Source of the DNA: an uncultured Lachnospiraceae bacterium
Lineage (GTDB): Bacteria > Bacillota > Clostridia > Lachnospirales > Lachnospiraceae
Direction: 5' to 3'
Assembly: GCA_945621435.1 (NCBI GenBank)
Contig: CALZBR010000005.1
Location: forward strand, 20,778-84,777
Length of the DNA: 64,000 nt
Shown: in pieces, positions 50,722 through 59,639 of the stretch
Position numbering within the stretch: position 1 is the first letter of the stretch
Layout of the letters: the number at the start of each line of letters is the position of its first letter
Program-made: the position numbers and the translations under genes
Notes under the pieces: generated by a model
Seen by the model: the letters and a program-made list of their open reading frames with translations, nothing else
The model's database searches: none
What the model was told of the DNA's origin: nothing

Positions 50722-52911
50722 ATGTCTGAAAAATTATTGTTAACAATTTCCATATTGATTTCCAACCGTCCCGACACGGTGGAGAAATGTCTGAAATCCC
50801 TTAATTCTCTTCGCAAAAAGGTGCCGTCGGAACTGATTTTGGTAGATACAGGCTGTGGGGAGCAGGTCAGAGAGATGATCGAACCCTATGCTGATGAAAT
50901 AATAGATTTTGAGTGGTGTAATGACTTTGCCAAGGCTAGAAATGCAGGGTTAAAAAGAGCCAAGGGCGAATGGTTCATGTATCTGGACGATGATGAGTGG
51001 TTTGAAAATACGGATGAGATCGAAGATTTCTTTGTCAGCGGATTGTACAAAGAATATAATTATGCTTATTATATCGTGAGAAATTATATGAATCTGCAGG
51101 GAACATCATATTCAGATGGTACGGTAGGAAGAATGATTCATTTGCTTCCCGGAGTGGAATTTGTTCACACCATTCACGAAGCCTTTAGTTTTGTACAGGG
51201 ACCGGTGATTCGATTTCGTTCGTATGCGCATCATTATGGATATGCTTTTGCAACACAGGAGGATAAGATTCGACATTTTAAGAGAAATATTGATTTGTTA
51301 GAATCAGAGCATGCGAAGAACCCTATGGTTCTTCGTCATAATAACCAATTGGCACAAGAATACAATGGTTTGTGCGAATGGGAAAAATCGATTGCAATAT
51401 GCGACGAAGGTATTAAGACTGGAGCAAATAGCGAAAGCAATCTGCATTTCCTAAATGGGCTGTTTGTAAATATAGTGCGTTGTAATCTCTATCTTAAGAA
51501 TTATGAAAAAGCAGTAGAACAGGGTGAGAGATATCTTGGAGAAGCGGGATTGAATGATCTAGCACGTGCCGGTATTTATGCATATCTGACACGTGCTTAT
51601 TTTGAAATGGAGCGATACGAAGATAGCATTGCCGCAGCAGAGAAATACAAAGTTTATTATGAGAAACAAAAAAAAGATCCGGACATTTATGTAATTCATG
51701 AGAATGTGCTATTGAGCTTTTGTTTTCAAGAAGAGGGAGTATGCGGTACTTTTGGAACAGCGGTACGAGCTGCTATTGCAATGAAGGATCCTATATGCGC
51801 AAAAAAATATTTTGATATTTTGGAGTGGAATATTCAGAATCCTGGATTAGAATATCCGATAATTGACGTCATCAGAGAATGTACAAAAGCTTGGGTAAAA
51901 TCTGATAAAGAACATAATGTTGATTATGAGTATTTTGTTACGGTATTTGTCAAAAACACAATTTGTTTGAGAATTGTTTTGACGTGTTTTGAAAAATGGC
52001 GCGAAATTGAACCGATGTTACTTCGCAATCAGAATATTAATTGGGGTAACTTTGCTGATAAACACTGGGTGTTTTTATACTTAAAATTATGGAACCACAT
52101 GGAAAAAGAACATGATAATTTGATACGAGAGTATCAAAAGCTCTGGAAGGAAACAGAAAATGCTCTGTTAAAATCAGAGGAGCTTGAATTGTGGGAGATG
52201 GCAGAACAAGATGAAATATCCATGGAGCAAGTGATTCTGTCTCAGCCTCTTTTTAGATGGAAATCCGCAGTCGAGGTGGCGAGCAAACAATTGCCATTTG
52301 AAGTGCTTATGAGGCTTAATGAGAGACTTCTCTCGTTTCGTGAACAGGAACATTGCAACCTGTGTTTTTGGAGAATGTATTATGGTAAAGCCCTTGTACA
52401 ATGGCTCACTAATCAGAAAGAAGGTATTCCTGATGAAAAAATAATTGAGGAAGTGCTTCGATTTGCTGAGGAAACAGTTGGAATGTATCAGAGATTGTAC
52501 AAAGAAGAGATCTTTGATATGACTCCGGATTTGTTGCCACAGGAATGCCAGGCTGCATTGAAGATTATTACAATGAAGCAGGCTGTAGAAAATGGAAAAT
52601 ATGCAGAAGCATTGCAGGCGGTGAAAGAGTCGCTGGAGATTATGCCGGAATTGTCTTCTGTATTTAAGGAATGTACCAGGTGGATTAACAAGCGGTATGC
52701 AGAACAGAGTGTGGAGCTGGAGTATGCAAATCATGAATTAAAGAGATTGGCTACCTCAGTGAAAACTCAAGTGATTAATCTAATTAGGTTCGGCAAATAT
52801 AATGAAGCTCAAAACGTTTTGCAGCAGATAAAAGCATTAATCCCAGATGATGAAGAGATAGAGCAGCTGGAGTCGGAAATAGCATTAAAAAGGAGAACCT
52901 TTGAACGGTGA
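50722..52911 (+). CDS. GT2 glycosyltransferase with TPR-like repeats (probable flagellin glycosyltransferase)
   Basis: The 729-aa protein has an N-terminal GT-A glycosyltransferase domain (about 5-190): TISILISNRPDTVEKCLKSL, a VDTGCG strand and the metal-binding Asp cluster YLDDDEW (Asp89-91). The rest is helical with TPR-like repeats (about 205-330) and a C-terminal TPR-like pair (about 615-720). GT2-TPR fusions directly beside flagellin genes are the usual flagellin O-glycosyltransferases of clostridia. It starts at ATG 50722 after AAGGAGAAG, 108 bp after flagellin 2. Base composition changes to A+T-rich along this gene. Confidence 0.87.
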   Translation: MSEKLLLTISILISNRPDTVEKCLKSLNSLRKKVPSELILVDTGCGEQVREMIEPYADEIIDFEWCNDFAKARNAGLKRAKGEWFMYLDDDEWFENTDEIEDFFVSGLYKEYNYAYYIVRNYMNLQGTSYSDGTVGRMIHLLPGVEFVHTIHEAFSFVQGPVIRFRSYAHHYGYAFATQEDKIRHFKRNIDLLESEHAKNPMVLRHNNQLAQEYNGLCEWEKSIAICDEGIKTGANSESNLHFLNGLFVNIVRCNLYLKNYEKAVEQGERYLGEAGLNDLARAGIYAYLTRAYFEMERYEDSIAAAEKYKVYYEKQKKDPDIYVIHENVLLSFCFQEEGVCGTFGTAVRAAIAMKDPICAKKYFDILEWNIQNPGLEYPIIDVIRECTKAWVKSDKEHNVDYEYFVTVFVKNTICLRIVLTCFEKWREIEPMLLRNQNINWGNFADKHWVFLYLKLWNHMEKEHDNLIREYQKLWKETENALLKSEELELWEMAEQDEISMEQVILSQPLFRWKSAVEVASKQLPFEVLMRLNERLLSFREQEHCNLCFWRMYYGKALVQWLTNQKEGIPDEKIIEEVLRFAEETVGMYQRLYKEEIFDMTPDLLPQECQAALKIITMKQAVENGKYAEALQAVKESLEIMPELSSVFKECTRWINKRYAEQSVELEYANHELKRLATSVKTQVINLIRFGKYNEAQNVLQQIKALIPDDEEIEQLESEIALKRRTFER

Positions 52912-53085
52912 AGATAGTAAAGTGCAATGGTGGATTAGGCAATCAAACGTTTCAATATATTTTTTCACGTTTTGTTGAATTAGAGTGAAAAGAACCCTGT
53001 TATCTTGATAATGAAGTATTGGTATATAATACAACAAACAGACAGACAGACAGGTATAGATTATTTATGTCTTTTGGGGGAGAAT
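52908..53085 (+). pseudogene. 5' remnant of a glycosyltransferase (GT11-like)
   Basis: GTG 52908 overlaps the previous stop by 4 nt (GTGA) and reads VKIVKCNGGLGNQTFQYIFS, the N-terminal signature of GT11 (alpha-1,2-fucosyltransferase-like) enzymes. TGA at 52986 interrupts it. The same frame then continues PCYLDNEVLVYN to about 53085. The rest of the enzyme is missing until a C-terminal piece at about 53490-53692. About 270 aa would be expected for an intact enzyme. Confidence 0.65.
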
Positions 53086-53089
53086 AATA

Positions 53090-53203
53090 ATGAATCTAGA
53101 TTTAGCTTATGGCATAATGGGTATGCTTAATACAATGGTAGATGCTGTCAAGACGATGTGCAAACAGTACCAAAGCAATGATATTCAAAATTTTACAGGC
53201 TAA
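53090..53203 (+). CDS. Small hypothetical protein (37 aa)
   Basis: A 37-codon frame starts at ATG 53090 with GGGGGAG at 53076-53082. It reads MNLDLAYGIMGMLNTMVDAV, then KTMCKQYQS and stops. The first half is a possible amphipathic helix. It lies in the gap of the broken glycosyltransferase gene, 2 bp before another small frame, and could be its frameshifted N-terminus. I do not recognise a family. Confidence 0.35.
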   Translation: MNLDLAYGIMGMLNTMVDAVKTMCKQYQSNDIQNFTG

Positions 53204-53205
53204 GC

Positions 53206-53373
53206 ATGGACCTGTTTGAGAGTCTGTATTCAATACAACAAATAGTAAAGGATGAAGCAAAGCGAGATGGTAGAATTCGTCTGGCAGACGCGTGCACTTG
53301 TGCTATGGACTCATTAAAGGAGATAAAAATTTTCTATCACTGTGTTCTTGACATTAAGAACATTCTTGCATAA
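53206..53373 (+). CDS. Small hypothetical protein (55 aa)
   Basis: A 55-codon frame starts at ATG 53206, 2 nt after the previous stop, without a clear ribosome site of its own. It reads MDLFESLYSIQQIVKDEAKR, has a CTC pair (Cys30, Cys32) and ends in a helical IKIFYHCVLDIKNILA. The pair may be one protein split by a small mutation. No family recognised. An interleaved pair of inverted repeats begins at the stop codon. Confidence 0.35.
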   Translation: MDLFESLYSIQQIVKDEAKRDGRIRLADACTCAMDSLKEIKIFYHCVLDIKNILA

Positions 53374-53452
53374 TGTATTAGCAGAAACCATTTGTGTTAT
53401 CCTTTTTTCTATTTGCTTGGTCGCTAATACATTAAAGGAAACCAAATGGTTT
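53372..53452 (+). repeat. Interleaved inverted repeats (A-B-A'-B')
   Basis: Arm A, AATGTATTAGC (53372-53382), is complementary to 53423-53433. Arm B, AAACCATTTG (53385-53394), is complementary to 53443-53452. Because B lies between A and A', the two helices can form only as a pseudoknot or as alternatives. Six T residues follow B', so helix B or the small AAACC/GGTTT hairpin (53439-53452) could act as a terminator. Confidence 0.6.
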
Positions 53453-53489
53453 TTTCAATATGGAATTGTAAATTTATGTTGCTAAGCTT

Positions 53490-53692
53490 CCACCATTATA
53501 CCAGAAGCCTCAAAAAATAAGTTACTTTCGTTGAGGATTATGTTGGGTGAGAATAATTATAGGGATATGCAACTGATGACCTATTGCTAGAATGTTGTTT
53601 TAGCGCATAGTTCAAGTTTTTCTTATTTGGCTACGATACTGAACGTAAATAATCAGGTGCTGTTTTTTAATGGAACAAATAGACAGGTATGA
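53490..53692 (+). pseudogene. 3' remnant of a glycosyltransferase
   Basis: The reading GENNYRDMQLMTYC, a TAG stop (53588), then NVVLAHSSSFSYLATILNVN up to TGA at 53690 matches the C-terminal GT11-like motif in which a D-M/L-x-L-M segment is followed by S-S-F-S and a further strand. Upstream, TFVEDYVG in another frame suggests an additional frameshift. It is probably the other end of the gene that starts at 52908. 53453-53489 and 53693-53771 hold no gene. Confidence 0.5.
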
Positions 53693-53702
53693 TACAAACA
53701 AG

Positions 53703-53730
53703 TAAAGGAAATGCAGTAAAAAACCGATAT
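53703..53730 (+). promoter_or_regulatory. Possible SigD promoter of the glycan genes
   Basis: TAAA (53703-53706), 16 nt, ACCGATAT (53723-53730). Spacing is one longer than the other SigD sites, so support is moderate. It lies 41 nt before the next start. Confidence 0.4.
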
Positions 53731-53771
53731 ATCTATTGATATAGAAGTGTTTATATAATTGGAGTACAGAC

Positions 53772-55295
53772 ATGTGTAGAACTGAATTGAACGACCAAAC
53801 AATTTATGTGTATATTCAAACATACGAACTGGGGAAGGACTATCTGATTCGCGCGTTGGACAGTATACGAAACCAGACGTATACTAATTTTAGGTGTCTT
53901 GTTTTTGACAGAGGTTCAGGAAATGAGGTTCGAAAAAAGCTTCAAGATTATGTTGAACGAGATAAGCGCTTTTCACTTACTTTTTTTGAGGATACAGAAA
54001 AAAAGAATATGGCACTAGACTATGGTATTCCAGAAATTCTTCATTTAGCTGGAAATCAAGACGGTTTTTTTTGTAGAGTGGATGCAGATGACGAGTTAGA
54101 ACTTGATTGTTTTGAAGAAATGTTGCGATATGCTCAAAACATTGATGCAGATATGGTTGTTAGTGCTTCTTGTTTTATAGATGCAAATACAAACCAAATT
54201 GTTGGTGTGAGAAAACCTTATGCGGATGTTGTTATTGAAGGAGACGAATTTGAATCATGTTTTCCACAATACTATCAGATTATGAGAACTCATTGGGCAA
54301 AGTTATACAAGCTTGATGTAATCAAAAGAATGAACTTGTCTGATTTAAATGCAACTAGGTATGGAGAAGATACCTTGTTTGTCAGGGAAGCTTTACTAAG
54401 AAGCAAGAGAATAGGGTTACTTTCAAAACCACTGTATAGATACTATATGTATTCTACCGCAAAAAGTTACAATCTTGATAAAAAGAGATTAGATGCGCCT
54501 AAGATACTATTTGAAAGGGATTTAGCTTTCCTTATGAAAAAATGTGGGCATATATCAGTTAATACTATTGCATGGTTAATTAATGTATATATACAGGAGA
54601 ATAAAGACGTACTTAAACTAATAATTAATAGTAATACAGTATTTCCTCAAAAAATCAATGAAGTATATTCGGTGTTATCAGCGGTTCCTATGCGTTTGGC
54701 GATGAACCTCGGTATGCGGGAAAATTTTGATTTTTTATGCGAGTGGTTACTGCATCAGAATATTATGGAGAATGCTCAAACAATTAGCCAGATTGCTGAA
54801 ATGTTTGGTATATTGGGTGTGGTTCCGGATTGTGTTCCTGGTAGGGGAAATGCAGATGATTTTGTTTTTTTAATGAAGTTATATGAATTTTGGGATGATT
54901 TTAATAGCAAATCAATTTTGGAAAAAAAGATAATGAGATGTGCATATAATAGTATCTTGTTGCAAAAGGTGGATTTCTATTATTGCAGGTTTAATTCAGA
55001 TTTAGTTGAAACAGTTTTACGTGAGAATTATGATGATGCATATAAATTATTAAAAGAATCGGTACAGAAAAAAAATGTGTTTGGTGAACAGTTTACAAAA
55101 CAAAATATTGAATTGGGATTAAACTTAACTGCAATATTGGGAATGGAAGACGAATATGTATTTATAAATAAGATAAAGATTGAATTCATGATACAAGAGA
55201 ATCTCTCTGAGGCTATGTCAGAGGTGGAAGAATGGCTAGAGTTATTACCAAATGATGAGGATTTCTTACAATTAAAGGCTCGTATGATGGATTGA
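53772..55295 (+). CDS. GT2 family glycosyltransferase
   Basis: The 507-aa protein has a GT-A domain at about 10-240 (YIQTYELGKDYLIRALDSIR, then the metal-binding RVDADDELELDCFEEM with Asp104 and Asp106). A TRYGEDTLFVREALLRSKRIG segment typical of GT2 acceptor regions follows. The C-terminal half is helical and has no recognised domain; its last 60 residues look TPR-like. The gene is A+T-rich. It begins a run of seven same-strand glycan genes and may transfer a sugar to flagellin or extend the first glycan. Confidence 0.88.
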   Translation: MCRTELNDQTIYVYIQTYELGKDYLIRALDSIRNQTYTNFRCLVFDRGSGNEVRKKLQDYVERDKRFSLTFFEDTEKKNMALDYGIPEILHLAGNQDGFFCRVDADDELELDCFEEMLRYAQNIDADMVVSASCFIDANTNQIVGVRKPYADVVIEGDEFESCFPQYYQIMRTHWAKLYKLDVIKRMNLSDLNATRYGEDTLFVREALLRSKRIGLLSKPLYRYYMYSTAKSYNLDKKRLDAPKILFERDLAFLMKKCGHISVNTIAWLINVYIQENKDVLKLIINSNTVFPQKINEVYSVLSAVPMRLAMNLGMRENFDFLCEWLLHQNIMENAQTISQIAEMFGILGVVPDCVPGRGNADDFVFLMKLYEFWDDFNSKSILEKKIMRCAYNSILLQKVDFYYCRFNSDLVETVLRENYDDAYKLLKESVQKKNVFGEQFTKQNIELGLNLTAILGMEDEYVFINKIKIEFMIQENLSEAMSEVEEWLELLPNDEDFLQLKARMMD

Positions 55296-55361
55296 TATTG
55301 GATATGGTTTATGGATTAAATTAATATAGAAATCTTTGTAGTATTTAATAGGGAGAGGGGA

Positions 55362-56567
55362 ATGAGCAATGTTTTAGTTTTGCCGGGCACAAAATGGCAG
55401 AAAACGTTGGTGAAAAAGATTAAGGAATTTGGGCATAGGGTATATTTAGTCGATCCTAACCCTGAATGCGTTTGTCGTGAAAGTGCTGATTACTTTTTGT
55501 GTGCAGATATTTTTGATTATCAGAAAATAGAAAAATTAATTGTAGAAAATAAAGTTGAAGCTGCTATGTCGGATGAGTGTGATATTGCTACACCGATAAT
55601 TGCCAAATTATCTGAGAAGTTTGGACTGGAAACAATTGGAAATGATATGGCGAAATTATTTACGGATAAAGGGAAAATGCGTCAATTTTGTGAGGATAAA
55701 GGGTTTGATTCTCCTGAGTATTGTGTTTGTGAAAGTTTAGTGGAAGCTTATCAGTTCTATAATCAAAATCCATTCAAATTGATAATGAAGCCGTTGGATT
55801 GCAATTCGAGTAAAGGTGTTCACACAATTAATTCGTTGCAAGATATTGACCTTTTTTTTGATGATTGTATGAGATTTTCAAGATATCAGAAGAAGATTAT
55901 TCTTGAGCGATATATTTCTGGAACTGAATTTACTGTAGACGGCATCAAAACTCCAAACAGCCATTATACGCTTGCAATCAGTAAAAAAAAGCATTATCAA
56001 CATAATGAGAATATTGCCTGTGAATTATTATTTACTCACTACGATGAAAAATTTGATTATTCTTTACTTAGAACAAAACATGATAAACTTATTATGAGTA
56101 CAGGATTACCATACGGTTTTACACATGCAGAGTATAGATATGAGAATGGTAAGTTTTTCTTAATTGAAATGGCAGCAAGAGGCGGAGGAAATCAAATTTC
56201 TGCTATTATTGCGCAACATATGTCAGGTTATGATACATATCATTATTTGATTAATGGTTCTCTGGGAATTCGGGAAGATTTTGATTTTTCTATTAAGCCT
56301 GAGAATATGGAAAAATGTGCTGTCCTTCGGTTTTTCGATACACCGGGAAGAGGTGGTGTTGTACAAGGAGTCGAGGGTATTGATGTTTTGAAAGGTGATG
56401 AAAGAATAAAGGATTTTGCCTTTCAATTTGGGGTGGGTGATACCATTTTGGAATGTACATCTGACTCAGCACGAATTGGATACTATATTGCATGTTGTGA
56501 AGACAGAACTGAGCTAATTGAACTTATGAAAGATATAGATGAGAAAATTCAAATACGTATAAGCTGA
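55362..56567 (+). CDS. ATP-grasp ligase (carbamoyl-phosphate-synthase-like)
   Basis: The 401-aa protein has a Rossmann-like preATP-grasp domain (NVLVLPGTKWQKTLVKKIKE), the ATP-grasp domain with LIMKPLDCNSSKGVHTI as ATP-binding loop and HAEYRYENGKFFLIEMAARG as the metal-binding Glu motif (IEMAARGGG), and a C-terminal barrel. Relatives ligate a carboxylate to an amine, and some act on sugars in polysaccharide or glycan loci. Here it could attach an amino acid or other acyl group to an amino sugar made by the nearby aminotransferase. Substrates are unknown. Confidence 0.9.
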   Translation: MSNVLVLPGTKWQKTLVKKIKEFGHRVYLVDPNPECVCRESADYFLCADIFDYQKIEKLIVENKVEAAMSDECDIATPIIAKLSEKFGLETIGNDMAKLFTDKGKMRQFCEDKGFDSPEYCVCESLVEAYQFYNQNPFKLIMKPLDCNSSKGVHTINSLQDIDLFFDDCMRFSRYQKKIILERYISGTEFTVDGIKTPNSHYTLAISKKKHYQHNENIACELLFTHYDEKFDYSLLRTKHDKLIMSTGLPYGFTHAEYRYENGKFFLIEMAARGGGNQISAIIAQHMSGYDTYHYLINGSLGIREDFDFSIKPENMEKCAVLRFFDTPGRGGVVQGVEGIDVLKGDERIKDFAFQFGVGDTILECTSDSARIGYYIACCEDRTELIELMKDIDEKIQIRIS

Positions 56568-56588
56568 TATTTACGCGGAGGTAGATCT

Positions 56589-57239
56589 ATGGATGAAAGT
56601 AAAAAGAAGATAATTGAATACATTAAAAGAAATCGTGTTTCAACCACAGAGGTAGCTGATTGTCTTGGAAAGCAAGGTGCACTTCAGGATGTTCTTCCAA
56701 TTAACAGAGGACATTTTAGAGTAGGTGAGGTTAAATGGGTATACGCATATCAGAGCACCAATTGGGATGTTCATGAGCAGATAATCGATACTAAAGAGAA
56801 TCAAATTGTCTTTATTGATTCTATTGAGTGCGATGACAGAGCAATAATTGGAGAACTTGTCAGTAAATATATTTTATTGTATCTTCAAGCCGCTGGTATA
56901 GTGACCAATGGAAAAATGAGGGATGCTGCTGCTCTTATTAGAGAAAATTATCCTATTTGGAGCAAAGGCGTGAACCCGGTAGGATGTTTTAATAAAAAAC
57001 CTGAATTGTTACCTAAGAATATACATGCAAGACATAAAGAGTTATATGATGGTGTTATCATGGTATGTGATGATTGTGGTGTAGTTCTGATACCGAAAGA
57101 ATATCATACAGAAGAGTTTTATAATAAATTGATTGCAATAGAAGAACAAGAAGATATTTGGTTTGACAGATTGGATCGAAAAAAAGAAAACACGTTTGAG
57201 ATTGTGTGTCTTAAAAAATATCTTAAAGAAAGAGAATAA
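56589..57239 (+). CDS. RraA-like protein of the glycan island
   Basis: The 216-aa protein follows the RraA/HMG-aldolase fold. GIVTNGKMRDAAAL (with Arg111-Asp112), WSKGVNPVG and the late DGVIMVCDDCGVVLIPKEY match the family's GxxxxRD, F-x-x-G-x-x-P and D-D-x-G-V-V-V-I-P motifs. Family members are aldolases of hydroxy-oxo acids or RNase E inhibitors. Two RraA-type acid pairs are present, so an aldolase-like reaction on a sugar-derived keto acid is possible. An RraA-like gene inside a flagellin glycan locus is unusual. It starts at ATG 56589 after GGAGG. Confidence 0.7.
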   Translation: MDESKKKIIEYIKRNRVSTTEVADCLGKQGALQDVLPINRGHFRVGEVKWVYAYQSTNWDVHEQIIDTKENQIVFIDSIECDDRAIIGELVSKYILLYLQAAGIVTNGKMRDAAALIRENYPIWSKGVNPVGCFNKKPELLPKNIHARHKELYDGVIMVCDDCGVVLIPKEYHTEEFYNKLIAIEEQEDIWFDRLDRKKENTFEIVCLKKYLKERE

Positions 57240-57243
57240 AGAT

Positions 57244-58875
57244 ATGGTTGTTTCAATTGTTTTAGATACCGAATATATGGGAGTTGCGGAACGAAAGAAA
57301 TGGTTTTTAAAAAATGTATCTGAGGCATTAGATACCAATATGCTTATTATTACTCATGAGTATATGAGAAATCATATCTGTGAGATTATTGAGAGTTGTG
57401 ATGGACGATTTTATGATGAATTTGAAATGAAAAAAGTTTCTGTTGAAAGTCTCTCTTGTTTAGATATATGTTATTTACCAGATAGCATTTTTGATAGAAT
57501 ATATGAAAAACAAGATACACGCTCTCGTATGCTGTTGGAGATGTATAATAAAGGGAATCAGTGCATTGAGAGATTAATCATCCAAGCAATTGATAATAAA
57601 CTGAGAAAAGAGGGGGAACAGGCACCTACTTGTATTTTTAATTGTTTGCATGTCTTTGAGTTTGTTAGAAATGTTGCAAGACATTATGAATGTCCTATAG
57701 TGCCCTATGTATTTTCAGCAATAAGGAAGGTACATGGTTATACACAAACATTGTATATGGCACATTTAGATGATAATCTATTTCACAGTAATGAAGCTAG
57801 AAAGATGTATGCGTTGTGGAATAAGAATGAGATTGGTTTTAAACCATTTAGTAAAAGAGAGCTGTTAGCATTATTGGGAAAGAAACATAATTTTGTTTTA
57901 TTTCCATTGATGGAAGCGCCTCCGAAGTATGAAGTGGGTGTAGTCGGGGAAGGATATCATGTTACTCCTGAGTTGTATCAACACTACCCAGTTACTGATG
58001 ACGATATATTTTATGAATGTAAGAGATATTATAATGGTAGCATAGTATGCCGAATACATCCAATGCAATTGGATCAAATAGGTATTGGCAGGCAGCATAT
58101 GAAAAACGATCCAGCTGAGTTTATATTAAGTGGAAAAAGAATAATGACCGTCCAGTCACAGATGATTGTAAAAGCCATGCTTTGGAATCGAAAGGTTAGT
58201 ATTAAGGGAGATGCACTACCATATTCTTTTTTGGCAAACTCAAACATTGTAAATGCATCTGTTGTAGAAGATATTGATTTAAATTTTTTGCTTTTCGGTT
58301 ATTTTGTTCCGGGAAAATGTATGTTTAATGAGAAGTATTGGTTATGGAGAAAGCAGAAACCAGATGTAAATAGTATAATTATGAAACATATTAATGTTAT
58401 TCTGAATGAAAATAGTATGCAGGACGAAGTGTTGTTTTATGACAACGAGAAGAGACTGAGATACATTCTTAATAAACGTGGTGTTTGTGATTTTGATATA
58501 AATAGAATATTACATAAGAGTGTAGATGAAATTGAATACAGGTTTTTATCTTCTAAATTGAGAATAAAATATAAATCTGGAGATTTTAATGAAGTTTATT
58601 GTTTGAATCGTAAGGATGCAGAAGGAAATTATGTTAGTGAATTTATAGTAAATGAAGGCATTATTTCATGTGAGTTTTGTCCGCAAAATGATATTGATGG
58701 TTTACTAAAAATCAAGAAAGTTATTATAAACGGCAATATTAGAGATGTGGATGAGTTTGAAAAGTATTATCCTAAAAATGTATATGTTTATGCGTGCTCG
58801 TTATGTGATATAACGAATTTGAGTGGTACTAATAGTATTGTATTTAAGTGGAATGGAAAGTATTTTGGAGATTAG
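57244..58875 (+). CDS. Unassigned 543-aa protein, GT-B/capsule-synthesis-like
   Basis: The protein has 543 residues from ATG 57244, 4 nt after the previous stop, with a weak purine-rich ribosome site. An N-terminal helical part is followed by a region reading VLFPLMEAPPKYE and then VCRIHPMQLDQIG. Next comes FILSGKRIMTVQSQMIVKAM and LWNRKVSIKGDALPYSFLAN. This order (a His-Pro strand, an I-x-T-V-x-S/Q-x segment, then G/N-K-V) resembles KpsC/KpsS-type capsule transferases and other GT-B folds. The C-terminal 150 residues are strand-rich and unfamiliar. It is not assigned; a glycan transferase role comes from context. Confidence 0.6.
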   Translation: MVVSIVLDTEYMGVAERKKWFLKNVSEALDTNMLIITHEYMRNHICEIIESCDGRFYDEFEMKKVSVESLSCLDICYLPDSIFDRIYEKQDTRSRMLLEMYNKGNQCIERLIIQAIDNKLRKEGEQAPTCIFNCLHVFEFVRNVARHYECPIVPYVFSAIRKVHGYTQTLYMAHLDDNLFHSNEARKMYALWNKNEIGFKPFSKRELLALLGKKHNFVLFPLMEAPPKYEVGVVGEGYHVTPELYQHYPVTDDDIFYECKRYYNGSIVCRIHPMQLDQIGIGRQHMKNDPAEFILSGKRIMTVQSQMIVKAMLWNRKVSIKGDALPYSFLANSNIVNASVVEDIDLNFLLFGYFVPGKCMFNEKYWLWRKQKPDVNSIIMKHINVILNENSMQDEVLFYDNEKRLRYILNKRGVCDFDINRILHKSVDEIEYRFLSSKLRIKYKSGDFNEVYCLNRKDAEGNYVSEFIVNEGIISCEFCPQNDIDGLLKIKKVIINGNIRDVDEFEKYYPKNVYVYACSLCDITNLSGTNSIVFKWNGKYFGD

Positions 58876-58894
58876 TTTGAGGAAGGTGATATAT

Positions 58895-59560
58895 GTGTCT
58901 GTAGCATGTTTTATACCGATTAAGGCAAATTCTGAGCGAGTTCCAGGAAAGAATTTTAGAGTATTAAATGGGAAAAAACTTTACCAATATATATGTGAAA
59001 GTATAAAGGCAGCGGATAGTTTTGATAAAGTATATGTAGATACAAATAGTGATGAAATAGCTGTATATGCAAAAAGTATGGGATTTGAAGTAATAATTAG
59101 AAAACCAGAATTAGCATTAAATACAGCAAATGGAAATGATTTGTTAGTGTATCATTATTTGACACATTCGGAGTATGATTTTTATTTTCAAGTGTTTGCT
59201 ACAGCACCTTATCTAAAAGCAGAAACAATTAAAAAATGTGTTAATAAATTGATATACAGTGAAAAGTATGATTCGTGTTTTACTGCACTTGAAAAGCATG
59301 GATTTTATTGGTTTGAGGGGCATCCTATTAATTACAGACCAGATATTTTACCTAGAAGTCAAGACTTACCTCCAGTAATTGAAGAAACGACGGGGTTGTA
59401 TGGAATATCAAAGGATAGTCTGGAAAAATATCGTTGTAGAATTGGTAAGAATCCATATATCTACTGCGTAAGTCAATATGAAGCTGTAGATATTAATACA
59501 GAGGAAGATTTTAGTTACGCAGAACATGTGGGGCGGTTATTGGGGGATGATTTTTTATAG
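58895..59560 (+). CDS. CMP-sugar synthetase-like cytidylyltransferase
   Basis: The 221-aa protein belongs to the NeuA/KdsB/PseF cytidylyltransferase family: PIKANSERVPGKNFRVLNGK is the nucleotide-binding loop and VYVDTNSDEIAVYAKSMGF, then FQVFATAPYLKAETIKKCV follow. It would activate a nonulosonic or related acid as CMP-sugar. Start choice: GTG 58895 with GGAAGG eight nt upstream gives the normal N-terminus; TTG/ATG codons further upstream lie in the preceding gene. It lacks the C-terminal phosphatase domain of longer NeuA forms. Confidence 0.88.
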   Translation: MSVACFIPIKANSERVPGKNFRVLNGKKLYQYICESIKAADSFDKVYVDTNSDEIAVYAKSMGFEVIIRKPELALNTANGNDLLVYHYLTHSEYDFYFQVFATAPYLKAETIKKCVNKLIYSEKYDSCFTALEKHGFYWFEGHPINYRPDILPRSQDLPPVIEETTGLYGISKDSLEKYRCRIGKNPYIYCVSQYEAVDINTEEDFSYAEHVGRLLGDDFL

Positions 59561-59639
59561 GGGTAGCATATATTTACTGTAATTGCGGATGTTAAGTATA
59601 AAAATACGAAAGGATATTATGATTAACTAAACATTGATA

